Assembly (NCBI GenBank): GCA_038025085.1
Contig: CM076140.1
Span: 32,351,501-32,415,500, forward strand
Reading direction: 5' to 3'
Origin: Tetragonia tetragonoides
Taxonomy: Eukaryota > Streptophyta > Magnoliopsida > Caryophyllales > Aizoaceae
DNA length: 64,000 nucleotides
In this document: in pieces, positions 22,899 through 33,200 of the stretch
How the letters are laid out: every line of letters starts with the position of its first letter
Numbering within the stretch: the first letter of the stretch is position 1
Program-made: the position numbers and the translations under genes
The notes under the pieces: model-generated
Seen by the model: only the letters and a program-made list of their open reading frames with translations
Database searches by the model: none
What the model was told of the DNA's origin: nothing

Positions 22899-23699
22899 AT
22901 GACCAAAACCGCTGACGAGAAGCTTGATGAGATCATGGGCAATTTGGAAAGGATACGACTCAAGATTGAGAATTTGGAAAGAAAGAAAGAGGATGAAGTA
23001 AGAATCCTCTCTGACTCCAACAATGAAGAGGATGAGCAAGTCACTAAGCTCAAAAAGATGATGGTAAGGCTAATCCCATAGTCAAGGGCAAGCTTCCAGC
23101 CAAGTTCTCCATGCCCCAGGTTCCGACATTCACTAGAACTGATGATCCAAAAACCACCTCAAGGCCTTCACTACTGCCATGGGTTTGAGAGGAATTGACA
23201 AAAGTATCTACATACACTTGTTCCCACAGACTCTTGATGCCTCGACTCGTCATTGGTTGTACACCTTGAATTTGGAAAACTACCATACTTGGTCAGAATT
23301 CACTATAATCTTCCTTGCACGCTACAAGGAAAATGTTGTTCTCTCTATGACCTTCGAGAATTAGAGATCACCAAGCAAGGAAAAGACGAGGGGTTCCTTG
23401 CCTTCCTTCAACGTAGGAGGTTGAAGGTAGCCAAACTGGTTCAGAAACCTGCGCAAAGTAATCAAATCCGCCAGTTCATCAAGAATCTACAACCTGCTTA
23501 CGAGGAATGCCTCATGTATCAAGCAATTGAGTCCTACAACCGGCTCTATGATGTGGGTATCTTAACTGACGATAATCTCTACTGTCAATATCATCGGGTG
23601 TATGGCCACCGCACGGATGACTACAACCGCCCGAAATATGATATACAAGAAATCATGAACAAGAAGGAAGAAGACGATGCATATGGAGTCAGGAACTAG
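22899..23699 (+). pseudogene. gag remnant of element B
   Basis: An ATG at 22899 opens a coiled N-terminus (DEKLDEIMGNLERIRLKIE). After a frameshift near 23060, the capsid core of Retrotrans_gag type follows: PQVPTFTRTDD, AMGLRGIDKSIYIHLFPQTL, HWLYTLNLENYHTWSEFT, LARYKENV (about 23110-23340). A further frameshift leads to the rest (KQGKDEGFLAFLQR, 23370-23560). The C-terminal segment YCQYHRVYGHRTDD is near 23580-23620. The middle knuckle present in element A is absent. Nonfunctional. Confidence 0.7.
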
Positions 23700-24067
23700 C
23701 TGGCTACAAACAAGAGCTAGAGGAATCGAGTCTTAGTCCCCAAGTTTTGTCGAGTTAGGATCTTAGCTAAATCTTTAGGTTGAGTCTTGAACGGGGAATG
23801 TTCCCCTTTTTGCTTTTTTTCTAAGTCTAGTTTCTTTTTGACGGGAATTAGAGACCCTCTTCTCTAAAGTCATGTGTGCTTATTTTTTGCAAATCAATAA
23901 AAATTACTCTTTCTCATTTCTTCCTTTGTTTAGCTATTGATAAATCCAATGAACTCAAAGTTGCAAAAAGCATTAACTAATCGATTTAAGCAATGTAAGT
24001 AAACTTCCCAAAGCAAGAATCAAATTATTTCTTATTCAGGAATTTGAGCAGCTGAAGTCCCTGAACT
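23700..24067 (+). other. Noncoding gag-integrase spacer of element B
   Basis: Homologous to 2234-2580 of element A. It takes the place where protease, RT and RNase H would be expected. Confidence 0.6.
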
Positions 24068-25341
24068 ATGCCACTCCACATACAAAAAAGAAGTGCGCCA
24101 GCCTTCTGCAACAACCACAACACAAGTCTAACCCTGTCTCCAGTTGAAGAAGATCCTTGGTATCAAGATGTACTCAATTACATCACCAAAGGCACCTACC
24201 CTCCAGACGCACTAATAAGAGCTCAACGGGTCATCCGTGTCTTAGCGGCGCAATACATAGACTACAAGGGGGTTATACAGGAAGACCCACAATGGAATCA
24301 ACCTCATATGTGTGAATGCCGAAGAAGCAACAGAAATCATGGATGAGGTACACAATGAGGTATGGGGACCACACATGAATGGTAGAATGCTCTCCAGAAA
24401 TGTCCTACGACTGGGGTACTATTGGACCACCATGGAAAGGGAATGTTACGATTATGTTAAGAAATGCAAGAAGTGTCAGATATATGCCAACCTACAACAT
24501 ATCTCACCCTCAATGCTCCATAACTTCACATCCCCTTGGCCATTTTCCGCATGGGGAATAGATATCATTGGTAGAATCACCCCGAAAGGCTCTGGAGGAC
24601 ATGAATGTATCCTAGTAGCCATAGACTATTTTACCAAATGGGTCGAAGCACAGTCCTATACCATCCTCACATCCAAACAAGTGTCCAAATTCATAAGGAA
24701 CAACATCATCTACCGATACGGTATTCCGCATGAAATTATCACCGACCATGGATCCTATTTCAAAGTCGAAACATCCACCCTGCTAAAGAACTACAAAATC
24801 CAACACCACAAATCATACCCTTACCGACCGCAAACCAATGGAGCAGTGGAAGCCACCAACAAAAACCTCAAAACTATCATTGAAAAGATGATAGAAAATT
24901 ACAAAGATTAGCCCATAAAACTCCCATTTGCTCTTTGGGAAAATAGAACGTCCATAAGATCATGCACAGGAGCAACACCTTATTCCCTAGTCTACGGAAT
25001 AGAAGTCCGGCTACCCATAGAAGTCCAGCTACCCTCCATGCGCATAGCATTAGAGGGTGAAATTCCCGAACCCATTGGTTGCAAGCCCATTATGAGGAAC
25101 TCATGTTCACGGATGAAAGACGCCTACGGGCTTTAGACCATTCGCACATGTACCAACAACACATGGCAAGAGCACTTAACAAAAAGGTCCGACCTCGAAA
25201 CCTAAAAGAAGGAGACTTAGTTTGGAAAGAGTTACGTGCACCAGTTACCGACCCAGAGGCAAATTTCGACCAAATTGGTCAAATCCGTTCATCATCAAAG
25301 ACATCTTATCAGGAGGCGCAGTTCGGCTCATGGACATTGAT
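24068..25341 (+). pseudogene. Integrase remnant of element B, cut by chromovirus insertion
   Basis: The long frame 24312-24911 carries KKCKKCQIYANLQ (zinc-binding region), FSAWGIDIIGRITPKGSGGH with the first core Asp, VAIDYFTKWVEAQSY, GIPHEIITDHGSYF with the second core Asp, and YPYRPQTNGAVEATNKNL with the position of the catalytic Glu. A TAG at 24909-24911 stands where element A has TGG. The frame then continues as PIKLPFALW and GATPYSLVYG, and a C-terminal frame with GDLVWKELRAPVT (25079-25341) follows. The sequence stops at LMDID because the chromovirus LTR begins at 25342. Confidence 0.8.
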
Positions 25342-26046
25342 TGTGATACCCCAATAATTTCTATAATTATAATATCAATTTTTAATTCATTTATAAATAG
25401 TTTCGGAGATTTAAATCGTATATTTATATAACGATTCGATTCACTCAAATTAAGCTATAATAATATTAATTATTATTATGGGAATTTCGTGATTTATAAT
25501 TATCAAATTGAGGGATTTAATTAAAATAGTTTTGTATATGAATAAGATTGATTCATATTATTTTAATTAGTTTTAATTAGCATTTAATTGGTTTTAATTA
25601 TTTTCAATTAGCAATTAAATCAGAAAATTAATCCTAGGTCTAGTAGGTTTTGACTTTCAATGGCTAGAAACCTATATAAGCCAAGAGATGGGCCAATTGG
25701 TCAGTTTATATAAACTGAGTCAAAAACCTCACTTCTCTCTCTTCTCTTTCTCACCCGATTCTCTCTCCTCTCTCTCTCTCTCTCTCATCCGCGTCTCCCC
25801 CTCCCCCTTGCTCGGCCGCCAGTGACCGGAGGACCACCAGGCCACCACCAGGTAAGCCGCCCTCCTTCTCTCTCTCTTCCTTTCTCTCTCTTTCTCCCTC
25901 GCGACAACTCTCTCTCTCTGTCTCTTGTTTCGCTCGCAGGCGGCAAAGCGCCACCGCCGCCGCCTGGCCGAGTCGTCAACCGTCAAGGGGTGACCCACCG
26001 GTCGCTTCCCCGCCCCTTCTCTCTCCTTCAGTCTCTTTCTATTTCG

Positions 26047-26081
<35 letters not shown>

Positions 26082-27888
26082 CCGTGGCTCCGGCGAGCCA
26101 CCGGCGCCACCTCCGACCAAGGGTGGTCAGTGGGTGGTGATGGTGTTGATGGGTCCGACCATGGGTCCCCTTGTGGGTGACCGTGGTCCAGACTTGCACA
26201 ATAAGTTAGGGTTTCGATTTTGTATTTTCGTTTTTAATTAATTTCGGATTTTCAATATTTTTCAATAATTATTTTTATTATTCTGTACTCGTTTGGAGTC
26301 CGAATCCGAATTTTCTAAAGCCTAGATTGATTGAAATAAATCAAGAAATTTTAATAAAATATTATATTAATATTTTATTACTGTTTGAATTTTCGTAGTT
26401 ACTGATTATGTCTCGGTAATTATTTTTAATTAGGACCAAACGGACAAGCGTGATCGGGTTGTGATTTGCAAGGTTACCTACTGCGTAGTGAGCATTTTTT
26501 AGGTAAGCGATTGTGCCTACCTCTTTCCAAAGCCCCATCAAAACTATTTTGATTTATTATGTGCTAATTGAATATTGTTGTGAATTTAATATGCGAAGCA
26601 TGATCAAATTATATTGTCGCTAATTACGATAATTAGAAATATATTCTTCCCTGTAAATATGAATTATATTGAGTACGATAAGTTTATGAAGTTTCGTTAA
26701 TTAATTAGTTCATATGCTAATTATTGAGCATGTATGGCGATGTTGAATTAAGTATTATTATGATATAATATACGTGCTAATTGGAATGGGTTCTTATTGA
26801 GTGCTAATGAACAACTATTACATCTTGATGGTTTATTTGTGAAAGTGTAATTTTTGGATATCATGTTTTACTGCCGAAGTGCTGCCGAAATTTCGTTAGA
26901 CATATATGAAGCATGATCATTCTTAATATGCATTCATGTCGTTATCGTTGTTATTATTATTCATTATCATGAACATGAAATGAAGTAGTATGTCGTGGTC
27001 TCGTTGTACCACTAGGTCAATCGATGGAAGTATGTGAACTGAATTATAAATGAGAATAAGACTCCTAATTGATCCCTAGGAGTAGTCGACCAAACGAGAC
27101 TCATCTAGTTGATGTAATCTAGGGATGCGTGATTCCCAAGTTACTTATTATGGACACCTCGTAGCGTGTTCGGGATGAATCATTCCCCATTGTTTAAATC
27201 TCTACGTATCGATTATTATGTTAGAGATAATGTCAGTATACACTAGAGTAAGTCCATGGCATGTCTATATCTATCTATGAACAGTATGGGTAATCGTTGT
27301 TCTATTCGCGCTCTTATTACTCTAATCAAGATGATTTATCTGTTTGTGTTCGATTGATCACTAAAGCAAGAATTGCATGTATTTGAATATTGAGTATGCG
27401 TGTGCTTGATTGTATGTCTACTTGTGCATGAAAATGAATTTCAATGATTCTTCTAAAACCGAGGTAAGGTTTGCGAAAGTGTTTTTACTGGGTATGGACG
27501 ACGTTTATTCAGTTTATCTGACGTTTATTCAGTGCAGGTATAGATGAGTGAGGACGGATAGCTTGAAGTTTAAATGAGGGCTGTTTTGGTAGAACTATTG
27601 GTTACTTTAGAATATTGAGATTTTTTTTGGTTTGTGCCCTTGAAGGCAAAGTTGTAATAATACTTTAATGGACTTAAGTTCACTTGATAGACAACTTTGA
27701 TATTAATGTTTAGTTTGTTTAGATGCTTCCTTTGATACCTAGTTTTTCCTTTCTGCTTAGCATTTATTCCTTAGCGATAAATGTTGCAGTAACTAACCCT
27801 TGTATTGGGGACGGTTCAGTGGTGTCGAGTCATGGATAATGACGTCGATAGTTCCCAGAAAATCGTTGCGAATTCGGGGGGTGTTACA
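25342..27888 (+). repeat. 5' LTR of the chromovirus
   Basis: Starts TGTGATACCCCAATAAT and ends GGGGGGTGTTACA, 2547 bp, TG...CA. TATA-like words lie at 25671-25680 (cctatataag) and 25704-25713. A CT-rich leader (25730-26090), including a (CT)n run at about 26050-26080, follows and produces long spurious Arg/Glu-rich frames on the other strand. Confidence 0.85.
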
Positions 27889-27890
27889 AA

Positions 27891-27904
27891 TGGTATCAGA
27901 ACCC
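27891..27904 (+). promoter_or_regulatory. Primer-binding site, initiator tRNA-Met type
   Basis: tggtatcagaaccc starts two bases after the LTR. Plant Ty3/gypsy and Ty1/copia elements commonly use TGGTATCAGAGC, complementary to the 3' end of initiator tRNA-Met. Confidence 0.8.
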
Positions 27905-28104
27905 TAGGTTTAAAAGGTTGCATAGGTTTAATAAATTAATTAATAAAGATTAGTTTCATTTTGGGGAAAATAGAATGTAATTAAAGCCGTTGAGCGTAGT
28001 AGTCCTAGAAGCTAGGAATTTCTTGAAATCACCTTAATTGTTATTTAAATGTTCTTCTTGTTTGATTGCCCTTTTTTATATGTCAATTACTCGTTTTACC
28101 GCGA

Positions 28105-29077
28105 TGAAGTCGACTAGAGGTAGAAAACCGCGAGCGATGATCATTGCACCCGAGAACGAGGTGGAATATGTGGATATCTCTGATAGCGAGCCAACGCACG
28201 ACGAGCGTGACGAGGCTGCACCCGAGCCCGAGGCGCACGGCAATGGCGTGCACGAGCCCGAGGTGGACCAACCCGCGCATGAGGATCGTGATGATGACGT
28301 TCCAATCGATCCTAACCATGATTTGGAAGCTAACGAAGATCCTGATTCTGAAGAGGAACCTATCGAGTCCGAACCTCAAGCTGACGATGCCCCTGCTGAC
28401 GAGCCAAGTGTTGAGCCTAACTGTGTTGATCTAGAGATGCGATTTGAGTATGGAGCTGGTGTCCCTGATTCACCTAGCATGACTGACTTAGGGGATATTG
28501 GTGATGCAAGCGGCAACAACTCTGTACCTCCTTCGCCTCCTGCTGATGTGTCTCCTCCTGTGGAGCCTTTCTTTGCCACTGATGCCGAGCTAGAGGACAT
28601 CCGTTCCTACATCGATCGCGCATACACTATGATCGAGCGATACGAATATGAGAACCGAACGAGGATACACCAAGGTTTCTGGGTAGAATCTTTCTGGCTG
28701 GCTTACCCAACATGCATCCGTGGAGAGGTCTCAAGGATAAGTATGACGATGTGGTACTGAAGAGTGGCTACATCAACGATGAGAAGTACGACAAAGGCAA
28801 TCGTTGGGCGCTGAGTTTCCAGGGTGTTGGCAATGAGTTGTGCTTGTCTGAGTTTGAGTGGAAGGTTAATCACGTCCTTGTACCTGCTCCGAAGGATATC
28901 TGTGAAAGCTGCTGGTCTAAGAAGCGCAAACTTGGGGACAACTTTAGAAGGCGCTTCATGCCTAAAAAATTCAGAGGTGACGAGCATCCTTACACGCCAT
29001 GTAGGGAAGTGAAGCCAAGGATGGACGATGATGATGATACGCCTCCTGGATCGAAGCAGAACCAAGTTGCTGTTTAG
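28105..29077 (+). pseudogene. Extra acidic ORF upstream of gag in the chromovirus
   Basis: From the ATG at 28105 (MKSTRGRKPRAMIIAPENE) a frame of about 215 codons runs to 28700. It is very rich in Asp, Glu and Pro (YVDISDSEPT, PNHDLEANEDPDSEEEP, SVPPSPPADVSPPVEPFF). After a frameshift near 28700 it continues as WRGLKDKYDDVVLKSGYIND to the TAG at 29077, ending in a basic/acidic tail (KKRKLGDNFRRRFMPKKF). The downstream half has a compact Trp/Tyr pattern. It has no gag features, lies before gag on the same strand, and is not a shadow. I do not recognise it. A 5' extra ORF is uncommon in chromoviruses. Confidence 0.55.
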
Positions 29078-29766
29078 CTATTTTGTTGGCTAGATTTAGT
29101 TGTTTTCTTTAGAAACATTATTTCATTTTTATGATGGCCCTGCGTGGTCAAGTTTGGTGTGGTGTGTAGTTTCCTAAGCAACAAATATTTATAACTCTTA
29201 TTTATTTTGCAATCTATCTTATTGCAAAACTATTTCATTTGATTATATGAAAGTCGTTGTGATTGTTTACATCATTGTTGTGTCACATATTTGCATAGTT
29301 GACTAAAATCATGAATGCTATCTCATATCGTCATGACATGATCGGAAATCCATGTCGAATTTATGGCAAATTATTTGTTGAGCATTATCAACTCTCTTGT
29401 GAGGCAAGTGCTAAAGCATATCAATATGATAAAGTGTGATTGTCTATTGCCCTACTAAAATAGTATGGAGCCTCTTTATGTGCATTATGAACATCTTTAT
29501 TTATTCATGTGAGACCTATGTGTGTAAGGTGTAATGTATGCCTATCGAACTATTATGCTTGAGAATTGAGAACAATAAAGCAAGTATGTTGCTTAGACCT
29601 ACAATGTGAGATCGATCCTCAAAACTTATATGCTATTTGATTGCTAAATGTCAAGAGAAAGGTTTCAATTACAACCTGCTTCTCTCAATTAGACCTTAAT
29701 GGGTCGAGATGTGCAACTTGTGTGAATGGTGTTCATACCATTACTTTTATATTCTCAGATCGCGAA
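29078..29766 (+). other. Noncoding stretch between the extra ORF and gag
   Basis: AT-rich sequence with no supportable coding frame; the frame open before 29767 lacks protein character. It probably served as leader for gag. Confidence 0.4.
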
Positions 29767-30905
29767 ATGACAACCAACGCCGATAGAATTGCACGACTCG
29801 AAGATGGTCTGACCGATGTGGTCGAGATCATGGCACGACAAATGGCACGCCAAGAAGAATTGGAAACCGCACAAGCCTTTGCATCGCGTAGTTTCCGAGA
29901 TTTTGATGCTCTTAAACCTCCTACGCTCGAGGGTGGTGCTGATCCAACAAAGCTAAAGACTTGGATCATTGAGTTCAAGAAGCTGTTTCTGGCTACAAGT
30001 CGGCCTAACAACATGAAGGTAAGCTCTGCGACGTATTATCTAAAGGGCGAGGCCAACAAGTGGTGAAACGATGTGCGAACGGACTTGCTTGCAACACTGA
30101 ACTATAATTGGGATCGCTTTAAGGAATCCATTCGTGCTAGATTTTATCCTAGTGCTCTACGGCGCCTTAAACAACGTGAGTTTGAAGGGTTAAGCCAAGA
30201 CAAGCTGTCTGTGCCCGAGTATGCTGCCAAGTTCAACGAGCTTGAAATTTTTGCTCCCAATCTGCTCACAACTGAAGCTGAGCGAATCGAAAGGTTCGTG
30301 GATGGACTGAAATGGGACATTTAACGTTTTATCGCTGGATGATCCGTCACTTTTCAGGAATCTTATGACAAGGCCTTGAACCAAGAGAGGTTTGTTGGAC
30401 GTCGTGACACGCATTTGGGAAAGACCAAGCGCGACGAAGGCAATCCATCGCAGTCGAACAATGGCCACAAGAGGCCAAGGCCTAATGGCAACAACAACTA
30501 CCAAGGTGGTCAGAACCACAATGCGAATAGAAATCGTGACTCGAATAGTCATCGAGCTACGATCATGGATAGAAGGAATACGCCTTGTACTCGCTGTAAC
30601 AAGACGCATGCTGGCAAGAACTGTCGAGGTGACGTGTTGCACTGCTATGAATGCAACAAGCCGGGTCACAAAGCTTCTGAATGATGGAGCCGATGTAGGA
30701 ATGGTAATAGGCAGAACCGCGATAACAATTACAATCGTGGTGGTAGTAACAATGGAAATCGTGGTAATGGTGGTAACTATCGTGGAAATGGGGGTTACAA
30801 CAAGAACAACAACCGCAACAACGCTACTCCTGCTGTGAACAACCAGGTACAAGCTCCTGCTACTGCTAATCCCGCACCGAACAACAACAAAACAACAACA
30901 ATAGA
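29767..30905 (+). pseudogene. Chromovirus gag
   Basis: The ATG at 29767 opens MTTNADRIARLEDGLTDVV, then a Retrotrans_gag core (FDALKPPTLEGGADPTKLK, KVSSATYYLKGEANKW). After a stop TGA at 30064-30066 in place of a Trp codon it continues (RFKESIRARFYPSALRR, KLSVPEYAAKFNELE). A TAA at 30322-30324 fits CAA to TAA. The nucleocapsid part is Asn/Arg/Gly-rich with a knuckle HCYECNKPGHKASE (about 30643-30684), then a TGA. Broken, but all gag regions are still recognisable. Confidence 0.8.
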
Positions 30906-32569
30906 AGGGTTAATGGCAGAATTTTTGTGATGAATTGCAAAGAGGCAGAAGCAAACCCAAACGTGATCCCTGGGAATTTTATTGTTAATTATTTTCCCGC
31001 TTTTGTTTTGTTTGATAGTGGTGCATCGCATTCTTTTCTTTCTAAGAGCTTTGCATCTAAGATAGTTCTAGAAGCTAGTTCAGTGTATAGGGCGAACATT
31101 ACGATGCCAAATGGGGTGAATGTTAATTGTAATTCGCTGTACGAGAAGTGTTCGATTAAGATCGTTGGTTCCGAGCTACATGCAGACTTGATTTAGTTCG
31201 ACTTGGGTGATTTTGACATTATCTTGGGAATGAATTGGTTGTACAAGTATAGGGCTAAGATAGAGTCCTTCGAACAACGCGTTTCTTTGCGAGAACCTAA
31301 AGGTAAGAGAATTACTTATCGAGGAGTTGTGGTCAAACCTAAGCTAAAGGTGATGGCGACGATGAAGGTTAAAGAGTGCGTGACTAAGGGTGAAGCGATT
31401 TACCTTTGTCATGTGGTGGATACAAGTCGCGAGACGGAAGCTCCGCAGCCTATTCCTGTAGTTTCCGAGTACGCTGATGTGTTTCCCGAAGAGATTCCTG
31501 GAATGCCTCTGCAATGCATTATCGACTTTACGATCGACTTAGCTCCAGGTTCTGCACCATTTTTGAAAGCAGTGTATCGTATGGCACCTGCTGAGATGAA
31601 GGAACTGAAAACACAACTAGACGATTTGTTAGAAAATGGATACATACGTCCGAGTGTATCGCCTTGGGGTACTACTGTTTTGTTTATACGGAAGAAGGAT
31701 GGTAGTATGAGACTGTGGATTGACTACCACTAGTTGAACAAGATCACGATCAAGAATAGATACCCACTTCCCAGAATTGACGATCTGCTTGACCAACTGC
31801 GTGGAGCGTCTATTTTCTCAAAGATAGACCTACGATCAGGATACCATCAGTTGAGGATTTCCGAGCCTGATATTGCAAAGACAGCGTTTAGGATGAGGTA
31901 TGGGCACTACGAGTCACTGTGATACCTTTTGGGTTGACGAATGCGCCTGCAAAATTTATGGACTTGATGAACCGTACGTTCCATCCTTACCTAGACCAGT
32001 TTGTTGTAGTCTTCATCGATGATATTCTGGTTTACTCGAAGAACGCCGAGGAGCATGAGCAACACTTACGTACTTTCTTGGAGATTCTGCGAAGATATCA
32101 ACTTTACGCCAAAAGTTGTCGAAGTGTGACTTTTGGTTAGACACAGTATCTTTCTTAGGACACGAGGTGTCTAAGGATGGTGTAGCCGTAGATCCAAGGA
32201 ATATTCGAACTGTTACAGATTGGCCTAGACCGACGACCGTGACCGAAGTTCGGAGTTTTCTTTGACTCGCTGGCTACTATAGAAGGTTTTTCAAAGATTG
32301 CGCAGCCAATCACGAATCTGATGAAGAAAACGACAAAGTTTGTATGGTTTGACAAGTGTGAGACTGCTTTCCAAGAGTTCAAGAAACGTCTTACGAGTGC
32401 ACCTATTTTGACAATTCCGCCAGAAACGGAAGGATATGAGGTCTAAAGTGACGCGTCTAAGCATGGCTTAGGATGTGTTTTGATGCAACATGGAAAGGTC
32501 GTGGCTTACGCCTTACGACAATTAAAGAAGCACGAGGATAACTATCCTACGCACGATCTAGAACTTGCT
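30906..32569 (+). pseudogene. Chromovirus pol: protease, RT and truncated RNase H
   Basis: Protease has FVLFDSGASHSFLSKSF (about 31003-31055) with the catalytic Asp of the D-S/T-G motif, and FDIILGMNWL. TAG at 31194-31196 and TAG at 31731-31733 both fit CAG to TAG. RT shows PVSEYADVFPEEIPG-like start, [48 protein letters not shown] and the YVDD-box region [13 protein letters not shown] (about 32000-32045). RNase H begins with [22 protein letters not shown] (about 32447-32510) and stops at YPTHDLELA, where foreign sequence starts. Confidence 0.85.
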
Positions 32570-33200
32570 TATGGTGGTGGTGATTCTGGTGGAGGTGGTG
32601 GTGGTGATTCTGGTGGAGAACTCGTAGAGTTGGTGGTGAGGAGAATATTGTAAAGTTAAATTATGATTTGTTCACTCCCGAGAATGAGAAGGTGATAAAG
32701 TGTAAATCACACGACGCGTTGCCGGTGATGACACCTCCTCCCTTCAATGAATACAAGGGAGAACTTTATGACCAATTCAGTCCCTGTTTTACTCCCCCCC
32801 AAAATAATAACTTTGATGGGGTTGGTGATGATTATGGTGGTGGTGATTCTGGTGGAGGTGGTGGTGGTGATTATGGTGGTGGTGATTCTGGTGGAGATGG
32901 TGGTGATAAGAGTGGTGGGGGTAAAGTCGTTGGTGATGATGGTGGTGGTGGTGATAATAGTGGTGGGGGTAATGTTGTTGGTGAAGATGGTGTTGGTGGT
33001 GATGTGGTTGCTGATGATGGTGGTGGTGGTGATGTTTCTGTTGGTTGTGGTGGAGGTGGTGTTGGTGGTGATAAGAGTGGTGGTGATGACAGTGCTAGTG
33101 ATAATGATGTGGTTGATGATGGTTTTGTGGGTGAAAAGATTGTGCTTGATCATGGTGATGTTGATGATAATGATGGTGATGATAATGATGGTGATTTTGT
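32570..33200. repeat. GGT/GAT-rich microsatellite-like tract
   Basis: Imperfect GGT/GAT triplets. The block at 32570-32617 (tatggtggtggtgattctgg...) is nearly identical to 32834-32900, so the junction with the chromovirus carries a duplicated piece of the downstream gene. The tract is within a reading frame coding Gly/Asp repeats. Confidence 0.7.

Larger units (their letters stand above)
20521..25341 (+). mobile_element. Tat/Ogre-like element B, 5' part, interrupted by a chromovirus
   Basis: LTR (about 20521-21606), primer-site region, leader, gag (22899-23699), spacer and integrase (24068-25341), with the same gag-integrase layout as element A and no protease, RT or RNase H. The integrase is cut at 25341 by the LTR of the chromovirus. 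The 3' part is not next to it. Sequence at 61180-62399 is the right kind, but it cannot be proven to belong to the same copy. Confidence 0.75.
25342..32569 (+). mobile_element. Tekay-like chromovirus (Ty3/gypsy), 5' LTR to RNase H
   Basis: It holds LTR (25342-27888), primer site, extra ORF, gag, protease, RT and part of RNase H in the order of plant Ty3/gypsy chromoviruses. Integrase, chromodomain and 3' LTR are not in the window; the coding sequence stops at 32569 against unrelated GGT/GAT-rich sequence. At least six stops break the polyprotein. The lineage name rests on the TGTGATACCCC...GGTGTTACA LTR ends, the tRNA-iMet primer site and the protease/RT wording, and is an inference. Confidence 0.8.

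Noticed and set aside
25729..26241. Arg/Glu-rich and Ser/Leu-rich frames of 130-156 codons on both strands
   Set aside because: They come from CT-rich microsatellite sequence in the LTR leader and have no protein features.
25342..32569. Endogenous pararetrovirus
   Set aside because: The RT lies within an LTR element with gag, a DSGA protease and a tRNA-iMet primer site directly behind an LTR. No movement, coat or transactivator gene is seen.
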